This document shows, in pieces, positions 17,879-26,766 of a DNA stretch of 40,143 nt (positions are counted from its first letter, which is position 1; the number at the start of each line of letters is the position of its first letter). The DNA comes from a bacterium BMS3Bbin13 (GTDB lineage Bacteria; Pseudomonadota; Gammaproteobacteria; 21-64-14), in assembly GCA_002897735.1 (NCBI GenBank), contig BDTW01000053.1, forward strand, positions 1 to 40,143, given 5' to 3'. The notes below the pieces were generated by a model that did not search any database, was not told the origin of the DNA, and saw only the letters and a program-made list of their open reading frames with translations. Both the position numbers and the translations under genes were made by a program.

Positions 17879-18814
17879 TCAGCCGCGCGGGTGATGGCGC
17901 GCGTGCAGGTCCTTGAGTCGCTCGCGCGCGACGTGGGTGTAGATCTGGGTGGTGGACAGGTCGCTGTGTCCGAGCAACAGTTGCACCACGCGCAGGTCGG
18001 CGCCGTGATTGAGCAGGTGGGTGGCGAACGCGTGGCGCAGGGTGTGGGGGGACAGCGGCTTTCGGATCCCGGCGCGGCGGGCGTGACGCCGGATCACGCA
18101 CCAGAAGCCCTGTCGCGTCATGGCCGCGCCGCGGCGCGTGGGGAACAGGGCCTCGCACGGGCGCTCGCCCAGGATCGCCGGACGCCCTTCCGCAAGGAAC
18201 CGTTCCACCCACTCCACGGCCTCCTCGCCCAGCGGCACGATGCGCTCGCGCCCGCCCTTGCCGCTGACCCGTACCACCCCCTGGCGCAGATTGACCTGCC
18301 CCGCCCGCAGGGTCACCAGTTCCGAGACCCGCAGACCGCAGGCGTAGAGCACCTCGAGCATGGCGCGGTCGCGCAGGCCCAGTGCGTCCGCGGTGCCCGG
18401 CGCCTGCAGCAAGGTATCGACCTCGGATTCGGTCAGCGACCGGGGCAGCGGGCGCCCGAGCTTCGGACCATCGATGCGCGCGCTCGGATCCGCGCCGATG
18501 CGCCCCTCCCGTACCAGATAGCGGTAGAACCGGCGCACGCTGGACAGAAACCGCGCCGTGGAACGCGCCTGCCGGCCCTGCTCCACGCGCCACGCCAAGT
18601 GGCGCAGCAGATGCTCGCGCCCGGCCCCGGCGAGCGTGACCCCGCGCCCCGCGAGCCACGCCGCCAGTTGCAGGAGATCCGCACGATAGGCGTTCAGGGT
18701 GTTGCGGCTCAGACCGCGTTCCATCCACAGGTTGTCCAGGAACGTGTCCACCAGCACGGCTTCGGGGGACGGGGCGACGGGCCGGGCGACGCTCGCGCGA
18801 CGCGACGCACTCAC
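17879..18814 (-). CDS. xerD: Site-specific tyrosine recombinase XerD
   Basis: The protein has 311 residues; about 20 precede the usual XerD start (VDTFLDNLWMERGLSRNTL). The core-binding domain is followed by the catalytic domain with Arg162 (CGLRVSEL), Lys186 (GKGGRER), His257 and Arg260 (SPHTLRHAFATHLL), His283 (LLGHSDLSTTQ) and Tyr292 (IYTHV), all present. XerD with XerC resolves chromosome dimers at dif under FtsK control. Its start overlaps the end of the membrane diguanylate cyclase by 4 bases, so it depends on that operon for translation, an unusual setting for xerD. It is convergent with cnoX, 60 bases apart. Confidence 0.95.
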   Translation of the reverse strand: MSASRRASVARPVAPSPEAVLVDTFLDNLWMERGLSRNTLNAYRADLLQLAAWLAGRGVTLAGAGREHLLRHLAWRVEQGRQARSTARFLSSVRRFYRYLVREGRIGADPSARIDGPKLGRPLPRSLTESEVDTLLQAPGTADALGLRDRAMLEVLYACGLRVSELVTLRAGQVNLRQGVVRVSGKGGRERIVPLGEEAVEWVERFLAEGRPAILGERPCEALFPTRRGAAMTRQGFWCVIRRHARRAGIRKPLSPHTLRHAFATHLLNHGADLRVVQLLLGHSDLSTTQIYTHVARERLKDLHARHHPRG

Positions 18815-19956
18815 GATACGACCCTCCCGTCACCGGCCCCGCGTTCCGGGGCGCCGGCGTAGCACACGCCCCCATCGGCGCCGTTACCCGCCTTGGCCGC
18901 GTACATCGCCCGGTCCACCGAATCGAGCATCGCGTCCAGGTTTGTACCGTGCGTGGGCGCCTCCCCGATCCCGATGGTGACGTTGCAGTTGATCCCCTCA
19001 CCGGCGGCCCAGGCACCAAAACCCTCGCGGATACGGCGCGCGATGCGTCCGGCACCGCGCAGCGGGAGGTCCGGCAGGATCAACACGAATTCGTCGCCGC
19101 CGTAGCGCGCCGCGAGGTCCGTTCCGCGAATCGAATCGCGCATGATCCGCGCAAGCTCGATCAGCACGCGGTCGCCGTACGTGTGCCCCAAGGTGTCGTT
19201 GACCGACTTGAAGTCGTCCAGATCGGCGAACATCACCGCCAGTCGCCGGCCGCCGCCGACGACCTCGAGGAACCAGGGTCGTGACACCTCGTCGAGGGCG
19301 CGGCGGTTCAGGAGCCGGGTGAGGTTGTCCTCACGACTGCTGCGTTCCAACAGACGCCGCGAGGACTCCACGCGTCCCATGAGGAAATAGGCGTACACCA
19401 GGATGATGGCGCCGAACAGGTTCAGAAAAACCACCCCGGCGCTGATCTCATCCAGGGCCCCGGCATGGCGCAGGCTGAGGGCCACCATGGCCCCGGCGAA
19501 GCAGCCGACCACGGCCTCGCCGAACAGCCGCATCCCATAGCGCATCCCGTTGCCGAGCACGATCATGATGAACACCAGCACCGAGGGCGGGATCGCGTAG
19601 GGATCGTTGAGCACCGCCACGGTAACCATCGCGATGTCCATCCACATCGCGGCACGGTAGCGCAACGGCGCATGGAGCACGCGGTGCGCGTGCAGGAACA
19701 TCGCCGTATTGAATACGGTATAGGCGAGAAATACCAGATTCAGGTCCGTCAGCGTGAGCCATGCCGGCTCCGCGCGGTCGATCCGGTTGAAAAACAACAG
19801 GCCCAGCGCCACGAACAGGTAGCGGGTCAGAAACTGGACGCGCTGCTCCGGCCACCCGGGAATGCGCACACCGGCGTTCGCGTCCGGCATCCCCCGACGA
19901 TCGCGCGCGCGACGCCGGTCCCCGCCGCGGCGCTCGCCCGCCCTGCTGCATAACAT
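18811..19956 (-). CDS. Membrane diguanylate cyclase
   Basis: The protein has 381 residues from the ATG at 19954-19956, which has a G-rich Shine-Dalgarno; a start at Met23 is also possible. Residues about 40-195 contain five to six hydrophobic segments (TRYLFVALGLLFFN, LVFLAYTVFNTAMF, MDIAMVTVAVL, VLVFIMIVLGNG, VVGCFAGAMVALSL, GVVFLNLFGAIILVYAYFLM), a membrane sensor of no named type. Residues 205-365 are a GGDEF domain with NLTRLLNRRALDE, FADLDDFKSVND and RYGGDEF (286-290). Arg277-Gly-Thr-Asp280 is an intact RxxD inhibitory site, so the enzyme should be shut down by its product. It lies between slipin and xerD, 30 bases after slipin. Confidence 0.92.
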   Translation of the reverse strand: MLCSRAGERRGGDRRRARDRRGMPDANAGVRIPGWPEQRVQFLTRYLFVALGLLFFNRIDRAEPAWLTLTDLNLVFLAYTVFNTAMFLHAHRVLHAPLRYRAAMWMDIAMVTVAVLNDPYAIPPSVLVFIMIVLGNGMRYGMRLFGEAVVGCFAGAMVALSLRHAGALDEISAGVVFLNLFGAIILVYAYFLMGRVESSRRLLERSSREDNLTRLLNRRALDEVSRPWFLEVVGGGRRLAVMFADLDDFKSVNDTLGHTYGDRVLIELARIMRDSIRGTDLAARYGGDEFVLILPDLPLRGAGRIARRIREGFGAWAAGEGINCNVTIGIGEAPTHGTNLDAMLDSVDRAMYAAKAGNGADGGVCYAGAPERGAGDGRVVS

Positions 19957-19986
19957 ATCGCCCCCCCAACCCCGAACGGCGATGCA

Positions 19987-20748
19987 TCAACCCTCGGGGG
20001 ACTTGTCGAACAGCTTGCGGAACGGTCCGATCATCTCCAGCGGCACGGGAAACACGATCGTCGAACTCTTGTCGCCGGCGATGTTCAGTACCGTCTCCAG
20101 GTAACGCAGTTGCAGCGCCTGCGGCTGACGCGCCAGGATCTCGGCCGCCTGACGCAGCTTGTCGGCGGCCTGCAGTTCGCCCTCGGCATTGATGACCTTG
20201 GCGCGGCGCTCGCGCTCGGCCTCGGCCTGACGCGCGATGGCCCGGATCATGTTGCCCTCCAGATCCACGTGCTTGATCTCGACGTTGGCCACCTTGATAC
20301 CCCAGGCGCCGGTCTGGCTGTCGAGGATCGTCTGGATGTCGGCATTGAGCTTGTCCCGCTCGGAGAGCATGTCGTCGAGTTCGTGCTTGCCGAGCACCGC
20401 GCGCAGCGTGGTCTGTGCGAGCTGGCTGGTGGCGGCGTAGTAGTCCTCGATCTGGATCACCGCGCGCTCCGGATCGACGACCCGGAAGTAGAGCACGGCG
20501 TTGACCTTGACCGAGACGTTGTCCCGGGAGATGACGTCCTGACTGGGCACATCCATGACGATGGTGCGTATGTCGATGCGCACCATCTGCTGGATCGCCG
20601 GCACCACGATGATCATCCCCGGCCCCTTGACCTTCCAGAACCTCCCCATCAGGAAGATCACCCCCCGCTCGTACTCGCGCAGCACCCGGACGGAGGCGAC
20701 CAGCAGCCCCACGACCAGGATCGCCACTATCAGACCGGTGCTAACCAT
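19987..20748 (-). CDS. Slipin (stomatin-like SPFH membrane protein)
   Basis: The protein has 253 residues: one N-terminal transmembrane helix (about 5-24), then the SPFH/band 7 domain with VRVLREYERGVIFLMGRF, GPGMIIVVPAIQQM, VPSQDVISRDNVSVKVNAVLYFRV and a coiled-coil end (AEAERERRAKVINAEGELQA). PVPLEMIGPFRK near the end is typical of bacterial slipins. These proteins form large membrane-bound rings and are partners of NfeD proteases. The ATG lies within the end of nfeD (8-base overlap), with GGGGG just before it, so the two are translated together. Confidence 0.94.
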   Translation of the reverse strand: MVSTGLIVAILVVGLLVASVRVLREYERGVIFLMGRFWKVKGPGMIIVVPAIQQMVRIDIRTIVMDVPSQDVISRDNVSVKVNAVLYFRVVDPERAVIQIEDYYAATSQLAQTTLRAVLGKHELDDMLSERDKLNADIQTILDSQTGAWGIKVANVEIKHVDLEGNMIRAIARQAEAERERRAKVINAEGELQAADKLRQAAEILARQPQALQLRYLETVLNIAGDKSSTIVFPVPLEMIGPFRKLFDKSPEG

Positions 20749-22105
20749 GAGAATCCCCCCCTGCAGACGGCTCGACGATCAACGTGAGCCCGTCGCGCCC
20801 GATCACCCGCACGCGCTGGCCCGAGTGCAGCGGGCCGCCGCGCGCGCGCGCCGCCCAGATCTCTCCGTGGACCCGCACGCGCCCCTCGCGCTCGAAGTCC
20901 TCCAGCACCTCGCCGCGCGCGTGGATCAGCCCTTCGTAGCCGCTGACCACCGGGCTGCGCCGCGCCTTCACGATCAGCCCCACGGCGCCGATCAGGAACA
21001 GCGCGCTCGCCACGGCGATGCCGGCGATCAGCGGGTAGGCGACCCTGTAGTCACCCGCCCCGGTATCGAACAACATAACGGAGCCCGCGACGAAGGAGGC
21101 CAGACCGCCGATACCGAGGGTCCCGAAACTCGGCACGAAGGCCTCGGCGACCATGAACACGACACCCAACAGGAGCAGTGCGAGCCCCGCATAGTTGATC
21201 GGCAGCACCTGAAAGGCGTACAGCGCCAACAGCAGCGAGACGGCCCCGGTCACCCCCGGCAACACATAGCCGGGAGTGGCGAACTCGAACAACAGGCCGT
21301 AGATCCCCACCAGCATGAGAATATAGGCCACGTCCGGATGGGTGACCACGCCGAGCAGTCGCGTGCGCCAGCCGGGTCCCCGATACTCCACACGCAGCCC
21401 GCGGGTGTGCAGGGTACGCTGTACCCCCCCGGCCACCCGCACCGTGCGGCCATCGAGACGCCGCAGCAGTTGCGGGACGTCGACCGCCATGAGGTCGATC
21501 ACGTGGTGTTTCAGCGCATCCTCGGCCGGCAGGCTCGCCGCCTCGCGCACGGCGCGCTCCGCCCACTCCGCGTTGCGTCCGCGCAGCTCCGCGAGACTGC
21601 GGATATAGGCCGCGGCGTCGTTGACCATCTTGTGCTTCATGGCGTTGCCGGACCCGCCCCGCGCGGGCGGCGTCCCCTTACCCCCGGCCGGCGCCGACGG
21701 CCCGCCGATGCGCACCGGGGTCGCCGCACCGAGGTTGGTACCCGGCGCCATCGCCGCCACCTGACAGGCATAGAGGAGGTAGGTGCCGGCGCTGGCGGCG
21801 CGCGCGCCGCTCGGCGCCACGTAGGCGACCACCGGGACCGGCGAAGCGAGAATGGCGCGGACGATCCCACGCATGGCGGTATCCAGTCCGCCGGGGGTGT
21901 CCAACTCGAGGATCACCACCGCGGCGTCACGCGTCGCGGCCGCGTGCAAACCGCGGCGCACGTAGTCGCCGGTCGCCGGGCCGATCACCCCCCGCACGTC
22001 CAGCACCAGGACGGAGCGCACCGCGCCCCGGGCATGGGCCGGCAGGAGCAGACCGAACGCGAACGGCAGCAGGCAAAGGACGCGCACAACGGCGATTCTC
22101 CCCAT
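20741..22105 (-). CDS. nfeD: NfeD, membrane-bound ClpP-class serine protease
   Basis: The protein has 454 residues, the long form. A signal peptide (VLCLLPFAFGLLLPAHA) is followed by a ClpP-like domain to about residue 230: ELDTPGGLDTAMRGIV, then APSGARAASAGTYLLYA with the probable nucleophile Ser105, and KHKMVNDAAAYIRSLAE with the probable general base Lys159, by analogy to Ser97 and Lys138 of archaeal PH1510. Four to five transmembrane helices span about 255-385, then an OB-fold NfeD domain (SGYEGLIHARGEVLEDF) closes the protein. A Gly/Pro-rich insert at about 130-153 is longer than in the archaeal protein. It cleaves stomatin-type partners at hydrophobic sites; the partner is the next gene. 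It diverges from the acyl-transfer fusion gene across 57 bases. Confidence 0.94.
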   Translation of the reverse strand: MGRIAVVRVLCLLPFAFGLLLPAHARGAVRSVLVLDVRGVIGPATGDYVRRGLHAAATRDAAVVILELDTPGGLDTAMRGIVRAILASPVPVVAYVAPSGARAASAGTYLLYACQVAAMAPGTNLGAATPVRIGGPSAPAGGKGTPPARGGSGNAMKHKMVNDAAAYIRSLAELRGRNAEWAERAVREAASLPAEDALKHHVIDLMAVDVPQLLRRLDGRTVRVAGGVQRTLHTRGLRVEYRGPGWRTRLLGVVTHPDVAYILMLVGIYGLLFEFATPGYVLPGVTGAVSLLLALYAFQVLPINYAGLALLLLGVVFMVAEAFVPSFGTLGIGGLASFVAGSVMLFDTGAGDYRVAYPLIAGIAVASALFLIGAVGLIVKARRSPVVSGYEGLIHARGEVLEDFEREGRVRVHGEIWAARARGGPLHSGQRVRVIGRDGLTLIVEPSAGGDSHG

Positions 22106-22162
22106 CCCCGCCCGTAAAATAACATAGAATCTCGGCCGTCACCCTACCACCAAGAGGCCCAC

Positions 22163-24961
22163 ATGCCCGGTCCCGACATCACCGATCCCGGCGTATCCCC
22201 GCAGGCCGGAACGGCGCTGCTGGAACTGATCCGCCGGCTGGGCCGGGAACTGCGCCCGGGCGCCCCGGTGCCGGAGCTGTCCCTGGACAGCGCGCTGGAC
22301 GCCGAGGCGGGTATCGACAGTCTCGGGCGCATGGAGCTGTTCGCGCGCCTCGAACGGGTCCTCGGCTGGCGCCTCGACGAGGACCGTGCGATCGCCGCGA
22401 ACACCCCCCGCGAACTGCTTGCCGCGGTCGCGGGGACGAGCCCCCCGGCGGCACCCGCACCCTCCCCGCCACGCATCACCCCCGCGGCACCCGCGCACCG
22501 GATCCCGGCCCACATCGCGACCCTCACCGAGGCCCTCGCCTGGCACGCCGAACATCATCCGGAACGGATCCACCTTCACCTCTATGAGGATGGCGGCGGC
22601 GCAGAGATCTCCTACGGCGCATTGCTGCGCGACGCCGAGGCGCTCGCGGCGGGGCTCGGCGCCCGCGGCCTCTCCCCCGGGCAACCGGTGGCGCTGGTAC
22701 TGCCCACCGGGGCGGACTTCTTCCGCACTTTCCTCGGGATCCTGCTGGCCGGCGGGGTGCCGGTGCCCCTGTATCCGCCGATGCGCATGGCACAGATCGA
22801 GGAACACCTCGACCGACAGGCGGCGATCCTCGCCAATGCCGAGGCGCCGTTCCTGATCACCGTGCCGGAGGGGCTGGGCGCGGCACGGCTGCTGCGCGCG
22901 CGTCTGCCGGCGCTGCGCGCCCTGCTCAGCCCTCGGGATCTGACTGCGGAGGGCGGGCGGCTGCACCAGCGCCGCGCGGCGCACGACCTGGCCCTGATCC
23001 AATACACCTCGGGCAGCACCGGCGACCCCAAGGGCGTGGCCCTGCGCCATGCCAACCTGCTCGCCAACATCCGCGCCATGGGCGAGGCCGTCGACGTGCG
23101 CGGCGACGACGTATTCGTAAGCTGGCTGCCCCTCTACCACGATATGGGGCTGATCGGCGCCTGGCTGGGCAGTCTCTACCACGGCCATCCGCTGGTGGTG
23201 ATGTCCCCGCCGGCGTTCGTGGCCCGGCCGCAACGCTGGCTGCGCGCGCTGCACGAGTATCGCGGGACCCTCTCGGCGGCCCCGAACTTCGCCTATGGGC
23301 TGTGCGCCTCGCGGCTCGCCGACGAGGACCTCGAAGGCCTCGACCTGAGCACCTGGAGGGTGGCCTTCAACGGCGCCGAACCGGTCCATGCACAGACCAT
23401 GGAGCGTTTCATCGCGCGCTTCACCCCGTACGGGTTCCGCCGAAACGCCATGGCGCCGGTCTACGGCCTCGCAGAGTGCTCCGTCGGTCTCGCCTTCCCG
23501 CCCCCGGGGCGCGGCCCGCTCGTCGACCACGTGGCCCGCGACAGCCTGGAGCCGGGCCGGCGGGTGCGTCCGGTCGACGCCGGGGACCCGCACGCGAGCC
23601 ACGTCCCGGCCTGCGGTCGCGCGTTGCCGGGCCACGAACTGCGCATCGTCGACGACGCGGACCGGCCGCTGCCGGAGCGGACCGTCGGGCACATCCAGTT
23701 CCGCGGGCCCTCGGCCACCGACGGCTACTACCGCAATCCGCAGGCGACCGCGGCGCTGTTCCACGACGGCTGGCTCGACACCGGCGACTACGGCTACCTG
23801 GCGGACGGCGAGGTGCGGATCACGGGGCGCGCCAAGGAGTTGATCATCCGCGCCGGGCGCAACCTCTACCCCTACGACCTGGAACGGGCGGTGGCGGAAT
23901 TGCCGGGCGTGCGCCGCAACGGCGTGGCGGTATTCGCAAGCCCCGACCCGGCCACCGGCGAGGAACGTCTCGTGGTCCTCGCCGAGACCCGCGAATGCGA
24001 CCCCGAGGCCCGCGAACGGCTGCGCCGGCGCATCCACGAGCGCACCGTCGCGATCCTGGAGATCCCGCCCGACGACGTGGTGCTCGCCCCGCCGCGCACG
24101 GTGCCCAAGACCTCGAGCGGGAAGATCCGGCGCTCGGCCTGCCGCGAACTCTATGAGCGCGGTGCGCTGACCCGGCGCCGTGCGGTGTGGTGGCAACTCG
24201 CGCGCCTGCGGCTCGCCGGGTGGTTGCCGTCGCTGCGCCGCCTGAGTGCGGCGGGCGGGCGCCTGCTCTATGCGGGCTACGCCTGGACCGCGTTCCTGGT
24301 CATGGCCGGCCTGGTGTTGCTCACCACGCTCGCGCCCCGTGAGTCCTGGCGCATCGGCGGCTCGCGGGCGGTGGCGCGCGCACTGTTGCGCATCATCGGC
24401 ATACGCGTGCACCTGCACCTGCTTGCCCCGATACCGCAGACGGGAGCGCTGATCCTGGTGGCCAACCATTCCAGTTACCTGGACGGGATCGTCCTGTGGG
24501 CCATGCTCCCGACCCGTTACGGGTTTGTCGCGAAACGCGAGTTGCGTCGTTATCCGCCGGTGCGCGGCCTGCTCGAGCGCATCGGCACGCACTTCGTGGA
24601 CCGATTCGACAACCGGCGCAGCGCGCGCGACGCCACCGATCTGACGGCGGCGGCACGTGCCGGTGCCCGTCTGTTGTTCTTTCCCGAGGGGACCTTTGTG
24701 CGCACTGCGGGCCTGCAGCCGTTTCACATGGGGGCCTTCGTGGCCGCGGCCCGGGCGGGGGCGCCGGTAGTGCCGGTGGCGATCCGCGGCACCCGCGCCA
24801 TACTGCGCGGTGACGAGTGGCTCCCGCGACGCGGCGCGGTGGAGATCACCGTCGGGGCGCCGATCCCGCCGCCCGGCACGGACTGGGGCGCGGCACTCGC
24901 GCTGCGCGACGCGGCACGGGCCGAGATTCTGCGCCACTGCGGAGAACCCGACATGCAGTGA
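22163..24961 (+). CDS. ACP - fatty acyl-AMP ligase - acyltransferase fusion
   Basis: The protein has 932 residues. Residues 15-90 are an acyl carrier protein with the phosphopantetheine Ser53 in GIDSLGRMEL. Residues 110-660 are an AMP-forming ligase: YTSGSTGDPKGV (281-292), VSWLPLYHDMGLIG, NGAEPVHAQTMERF and TGDYGYLADGEVRITGRAKE; its YPPMRMAQIEEHLDRQAAIL insert and LAECSVGLAFPP are those of fatty acyl-AMP ligases (FAAL), which load carrier proteins and do not make CoA esters. A hydrophobic helix lies at about 700-730. Residues 740-932 are a PlsC-type acyltransferase with NHSSYLD (His769, Asp774) and FFPEGTF (840-845). The chain could activate a fatty acid, load its own ACP and transfer the chain to a lysolipid or similar acceptor at the membrane. 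E. coli Aas has the opposite domain order and no ACP. AAGAGG precedes the ATG. Confidence 0.92.
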   Translation: MPGPDITDPGVSPQAGTALLELIRRLGRELRPGAPVPELSLDSALDAEAGIDSLGRMELFARLERVLGWRLDEDRAIAANTPRELLAAVAGTSPPAAPAPSPPRITPAAPAHRIPAHIATLTEALAWHAEHHPERIHLHLYEDGGGAEISYGALLRDAEALAAGLGARGLSPGQPVALVLPTGADFFRTFLGILLAGGVPVPLYPPMRMAQIEEHLDRQAAILANAEAPFLITVPEGLGAARLLRARLPALRALLSPRDLTAEGGRLHQRRAAHDLALIQYTSGSTGDPKGVALRHANLLANIRAMGEAVDVRGDDVFVSWLPLYHDMGLIGAWLGSLYHGHPLVVMSPPAFVARPQRWLRALHEYRGTLSAAPNFAYGLCASRLADEDLEGLDLSTWRVAFNGAEPVHAQTMERFIARFTPYGFRRNAMAPVYGLAECSVGLAFPPPGRGPLVDHVARDSLEPGRRVRPVDAGDPHASHVPACGRALPGHELRIVDDADRPLPERTVGHIQFRGPSATDGYYRNPQATAALFHDGWLDTGDYGYLADGEVRITGRAKELIIRAGRNLYPYDLERAVAELPGVRRNGVAVFASPDPATGEERLVVLAETRECDPEARERLRRRIHERTVAILEIPPDDVVLAPPRTVPKTSSGKIRRSACRELYERGALTRRRAVWWQLARLRLAGWLPSLRRLSAAGGRLLYAGYAWTAFLVMAGLVLLTTLAPRESWRIGGSRAVARALLRIIGIRVHLHLLAPIPQTGALILVANHSSYLDGIVLWAMLPTRYGFVAKRELRRYPPVRGLLERIGTHFVDRFDNRRSARDATDLTAAARAGARLLFFPEGTFVRTAGLQPFHMGAFVAAARAGAPVVPVAIRGTRAILRGDEWLPRRGAVEITVGAPIPPPGTDWGAALALRDAARAEILRHCGEPDMQ

Positions 24962-25280
24962 GCGCGGCACGCACGCGACGGCCGGGGGCCGCGCCCTTGA
25001 AAAGGGGACCACGACATACCAATTGCTATGGGAAGACGCCGAACGGGCGTCCCTGTCCACGCGGGAAAGGGACGGGTGGGGGGAATGGCACTTTCTTAAG
25101 GCCCGTATGGAGGGAAACGGCCACGGAACCCACGAACAAAGCCATGCGTTTTCCGTGACTTCCGCGGCTCGACTCAACACCGTTCGGACGGGCTTCGACG
25201 CCCCGGACTCGGGTAGCCCGGATACAGACCGGAATCCGGGGATCGCGCCCCGATGGAGACCGGCTTCAGGACCCGATCGT
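24962..25280. other. Gene-free spacer between the fusion gene and pncB
   Basis: No coding sequence is convincing here. It contains two overlapping potential stems, GACGCC/GGCGTC (from 25035) and CGTCCC/GGGACG (25048-25074), and a REP-like palindrome at 25217. A frame open from 24810 through this stretch into pncB is low-complexity and not conserved-looking. Confidence 0.5.
25217..25240. repeat. REP-like palindrome CCCGGAT / ATCCGGG
   Basis: Arms CCCGGAT (25217-25223) and ATCCGGG (25234-25240), preceded by TAG. The form TAGCCCGGAT followed by GGAATCCGGG is a common dispersed palindrome in GC-rich gamma- and betaproteobacteria. It differs in sequence from the units near 9234 and near 26685. 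Confidence 0.6.
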
Positions 25281-26618
25281 ATGGACTGCACGGCACCCGC
25301 CACCCTGACGGACCTGTACGAACTCACCATGCTCCAGGGCTACCTGGAACAGGGCATGCATGCCCGCGCGGTCTTCGAGTTCTTCGTACGACGGCTGCCG
25401 CCGGAGCGTAATTTTCTGGTGGCCGCCGGCCTGGAACAGGTGCTCGACTACCTGGAGTCCGCGCACTTCACACCGGAGGAGATCGACTGGTTGGCGCGTA
25501 GCGGCCGGTTCAACCGTACATTTCCCGATTATTTGGCCGGGTTCCGGTTCTCGGGCGACGTCCATGCCATGCCCGAGGGCACCGTCTTCTTCGCCGACGA
25601 GCCGATCCTGCGCGTGAGCGCCCCGCTGCCCGAGGCGCAACTGGTCGAGACGCGCATCATCAACCTGCTGCACTTGCAGACGCTGATCGCCTCCAAGGCC
25701 GCGCGCTGCGTACTGGCGGCACCGGACAAGGTGCTCGTCGACTTCGGCCTGCGCCGCGCCCACGGCGCCGAGGCCGGACTCTACGCCGCGCGTGCGAGTT
25801 ACCTGGCCGGGTTCGCGGCGACCTCCACCGTGGCGGCCGGCATCCGCTTTGCCATCCCGGTCTCGGGGACGATGGCACACTCCTTCGTCCAGGCGCACGA
25901 GGACGAGGAAACCGCATTCGAACACTTCGCGCACGCCCAGCCGAACCATGTGGTATTGCTCATCGATACCTACGACACCGAGGCGGCCGCCCGCAAGGTC
26001 GTCACCCTCGCCGCGCGCCTGCGCGGTGAGGGGATCCGGGTACGCGGCGTGCGCCTCGACAGCGGAGACCTCGGCGCGCATGCACGCGCCGTGCGCGCGA
26101 TCCTCGACGCGGGCGGACTGAACGACGTGGAGATCTTCGCCAGCGGCAACCTGGACGAATACGTCCTCGCCCGACTGCTGGGTGAAGGGGCCCCCATCGA
26201 CGGCTTCGGCATCGGCACGCGGGTGGACACTTCGGCGGATGCGCCCTATCTCGACTGCGCCTACAAACTCGAGGAATATGAGGGACGCCCGCGACGCAAG
26301 CGATCCGAAGGCAAGGCGACCTGGCCCGGCCGCAAACAGGTGTTTCGCCGTTACCGCGACGACGGCACGATGGCCGGCGATGTACTGGCCCTGGCCGACG
26401 CCGCGGTGCAGGGTGAGCCGTTGCTCGAACCGTGCATGCACGGCGGGCGGCGGATCCGCGCAACACCGGCGCTCGCGGAGATCCGCCGCCGCACCGCGCA
26501 ACAACTCGCGCGCCTGCCCGCGCCGCTGCGCACGCTGCACCCGGCCGCACCCTATCCGGTGGAAGTCGATCCCGGTCTCAAGGCACTCGTGCGGCGCATG
26601 GACGAGGAGCAAACGTAA
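25281..26618 (+). CDS. pncB: Nicotinate phosphoribosyltransferase
   Basis: The protein has 445 residues from the ATG at 25281; it starts with TLTDLYELTMLQGYLEQGM, the opening of the family. Landmarks are ILRVSAPLPEAQLVETRIINLLHLQTLIASKA (split in the family into the strand and helix of the active site), VDFGLRRAHG, the LIDTYDTEAAARK and VRLDSGDLGAHA segments that hold the phosphoribose-binding loop, and FGIGTRVDTS. It joins nicotinate and PRPP to give nicotinate mononucleotide with ATP hydrolysis, the Preiss-Handler entry to NAD. A second, broken copy of its last 53 codons lies at 30012-30169. Downstream is the repeat-flanked helicase gene. Confidence 0.95.
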   Translation: MDCTAPATLTDLYELTMLQGYLEQGMHARAVFEFFVRRLPPERNFLVAAGLEQVLDYLESAHFTPEEIDWLARSGRFNRTFPDYLAGFRFSGDVHAMPEGTVFFADEPILRVSAPLPEAQLVETRIINLLHLQTLIASKAARCVLAAPDKVLVDFGLRRAHGAEAGLYAARASYLAGFAATSTVAAGIRFAIPVSGTMAHSFVQAHEDEETAFEHFAHAQPNHVVLLIDTYDTEAAARKVVTLAARLRGEGIRVRGVRLDSGDLGAHARAVRAILDAGGLNDVEIFASGNLDEYVLARLLGEGAPIDGFGIGTRVDTSADAPYLDCAYKLEEYEGRPRRKRSEGKATWPGRKQVFRRYRDDGTMAGDVLALADAAVQGEPLLEPCMHGGRRIRATPALAEIRRRTAQQLARLPAPLRTLHPAAPYPVEVDPGLKALVRRMDEEQT

Positions 26619-26684
26619 TCGGCGGGGAAGCAGCCGGTCGCGTGAAATCCCTCGTGACACGAATGGCACCAAGTCGAATCCCTC

Positions 26685-26766
26685 GTGACACCGCTCTGCG
26701 GTGTCACGTCTCCCTTCCGAGCCGCTCCGCGGCGCACAGATAGGTGACACCGCAGAGCGGTGTCAC
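26685..26766. repeat. Left palindrome pair P1-spacer-P2
   Basis: P1 (26685-26707) and P2 (26744-26766) are 23-base perfect palindromes with 10-base arms GTGACACCGC and GCGGTGTCAC; the 3-base centres TCT and AGA make them inverted copies of each other. The 36-base spacer includes GCCGC-TCC-GCGGC. The pair could pair as one long stem or as two hairpins. The same elements recur at 29943-30002 and 30224-30246 on the other side of the helicase gene. Confidence 0.85.

Noticed and set aside
24810-25280. In-frame extension of pncB by 157 codons
   Set aside because: Runs through the 3' end of the fusion gene and the palindromic spacer; family starts at TLTDLYELTMLQG, just after the ATG at 25281.
22139-25330. 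A 1063-codon open frame on the minus strand across the acyl-transfer fusion gene
   Set aside because: It is antisense to a protein with clear ACP, FAAL and PlsC motifs. Its translation is Arg/Gln/His/Gly-rich with no domain. Such frames are expected in DNA this GC-rich.
26685-26766. Possible CRISPR array or riboswitch from the regular palindromes
   Set aside because: Only two units on each side, no regular spacers, no cas genes. The palindromes are identical at both ends of the helicase segment and better explained as duplicated repeats.
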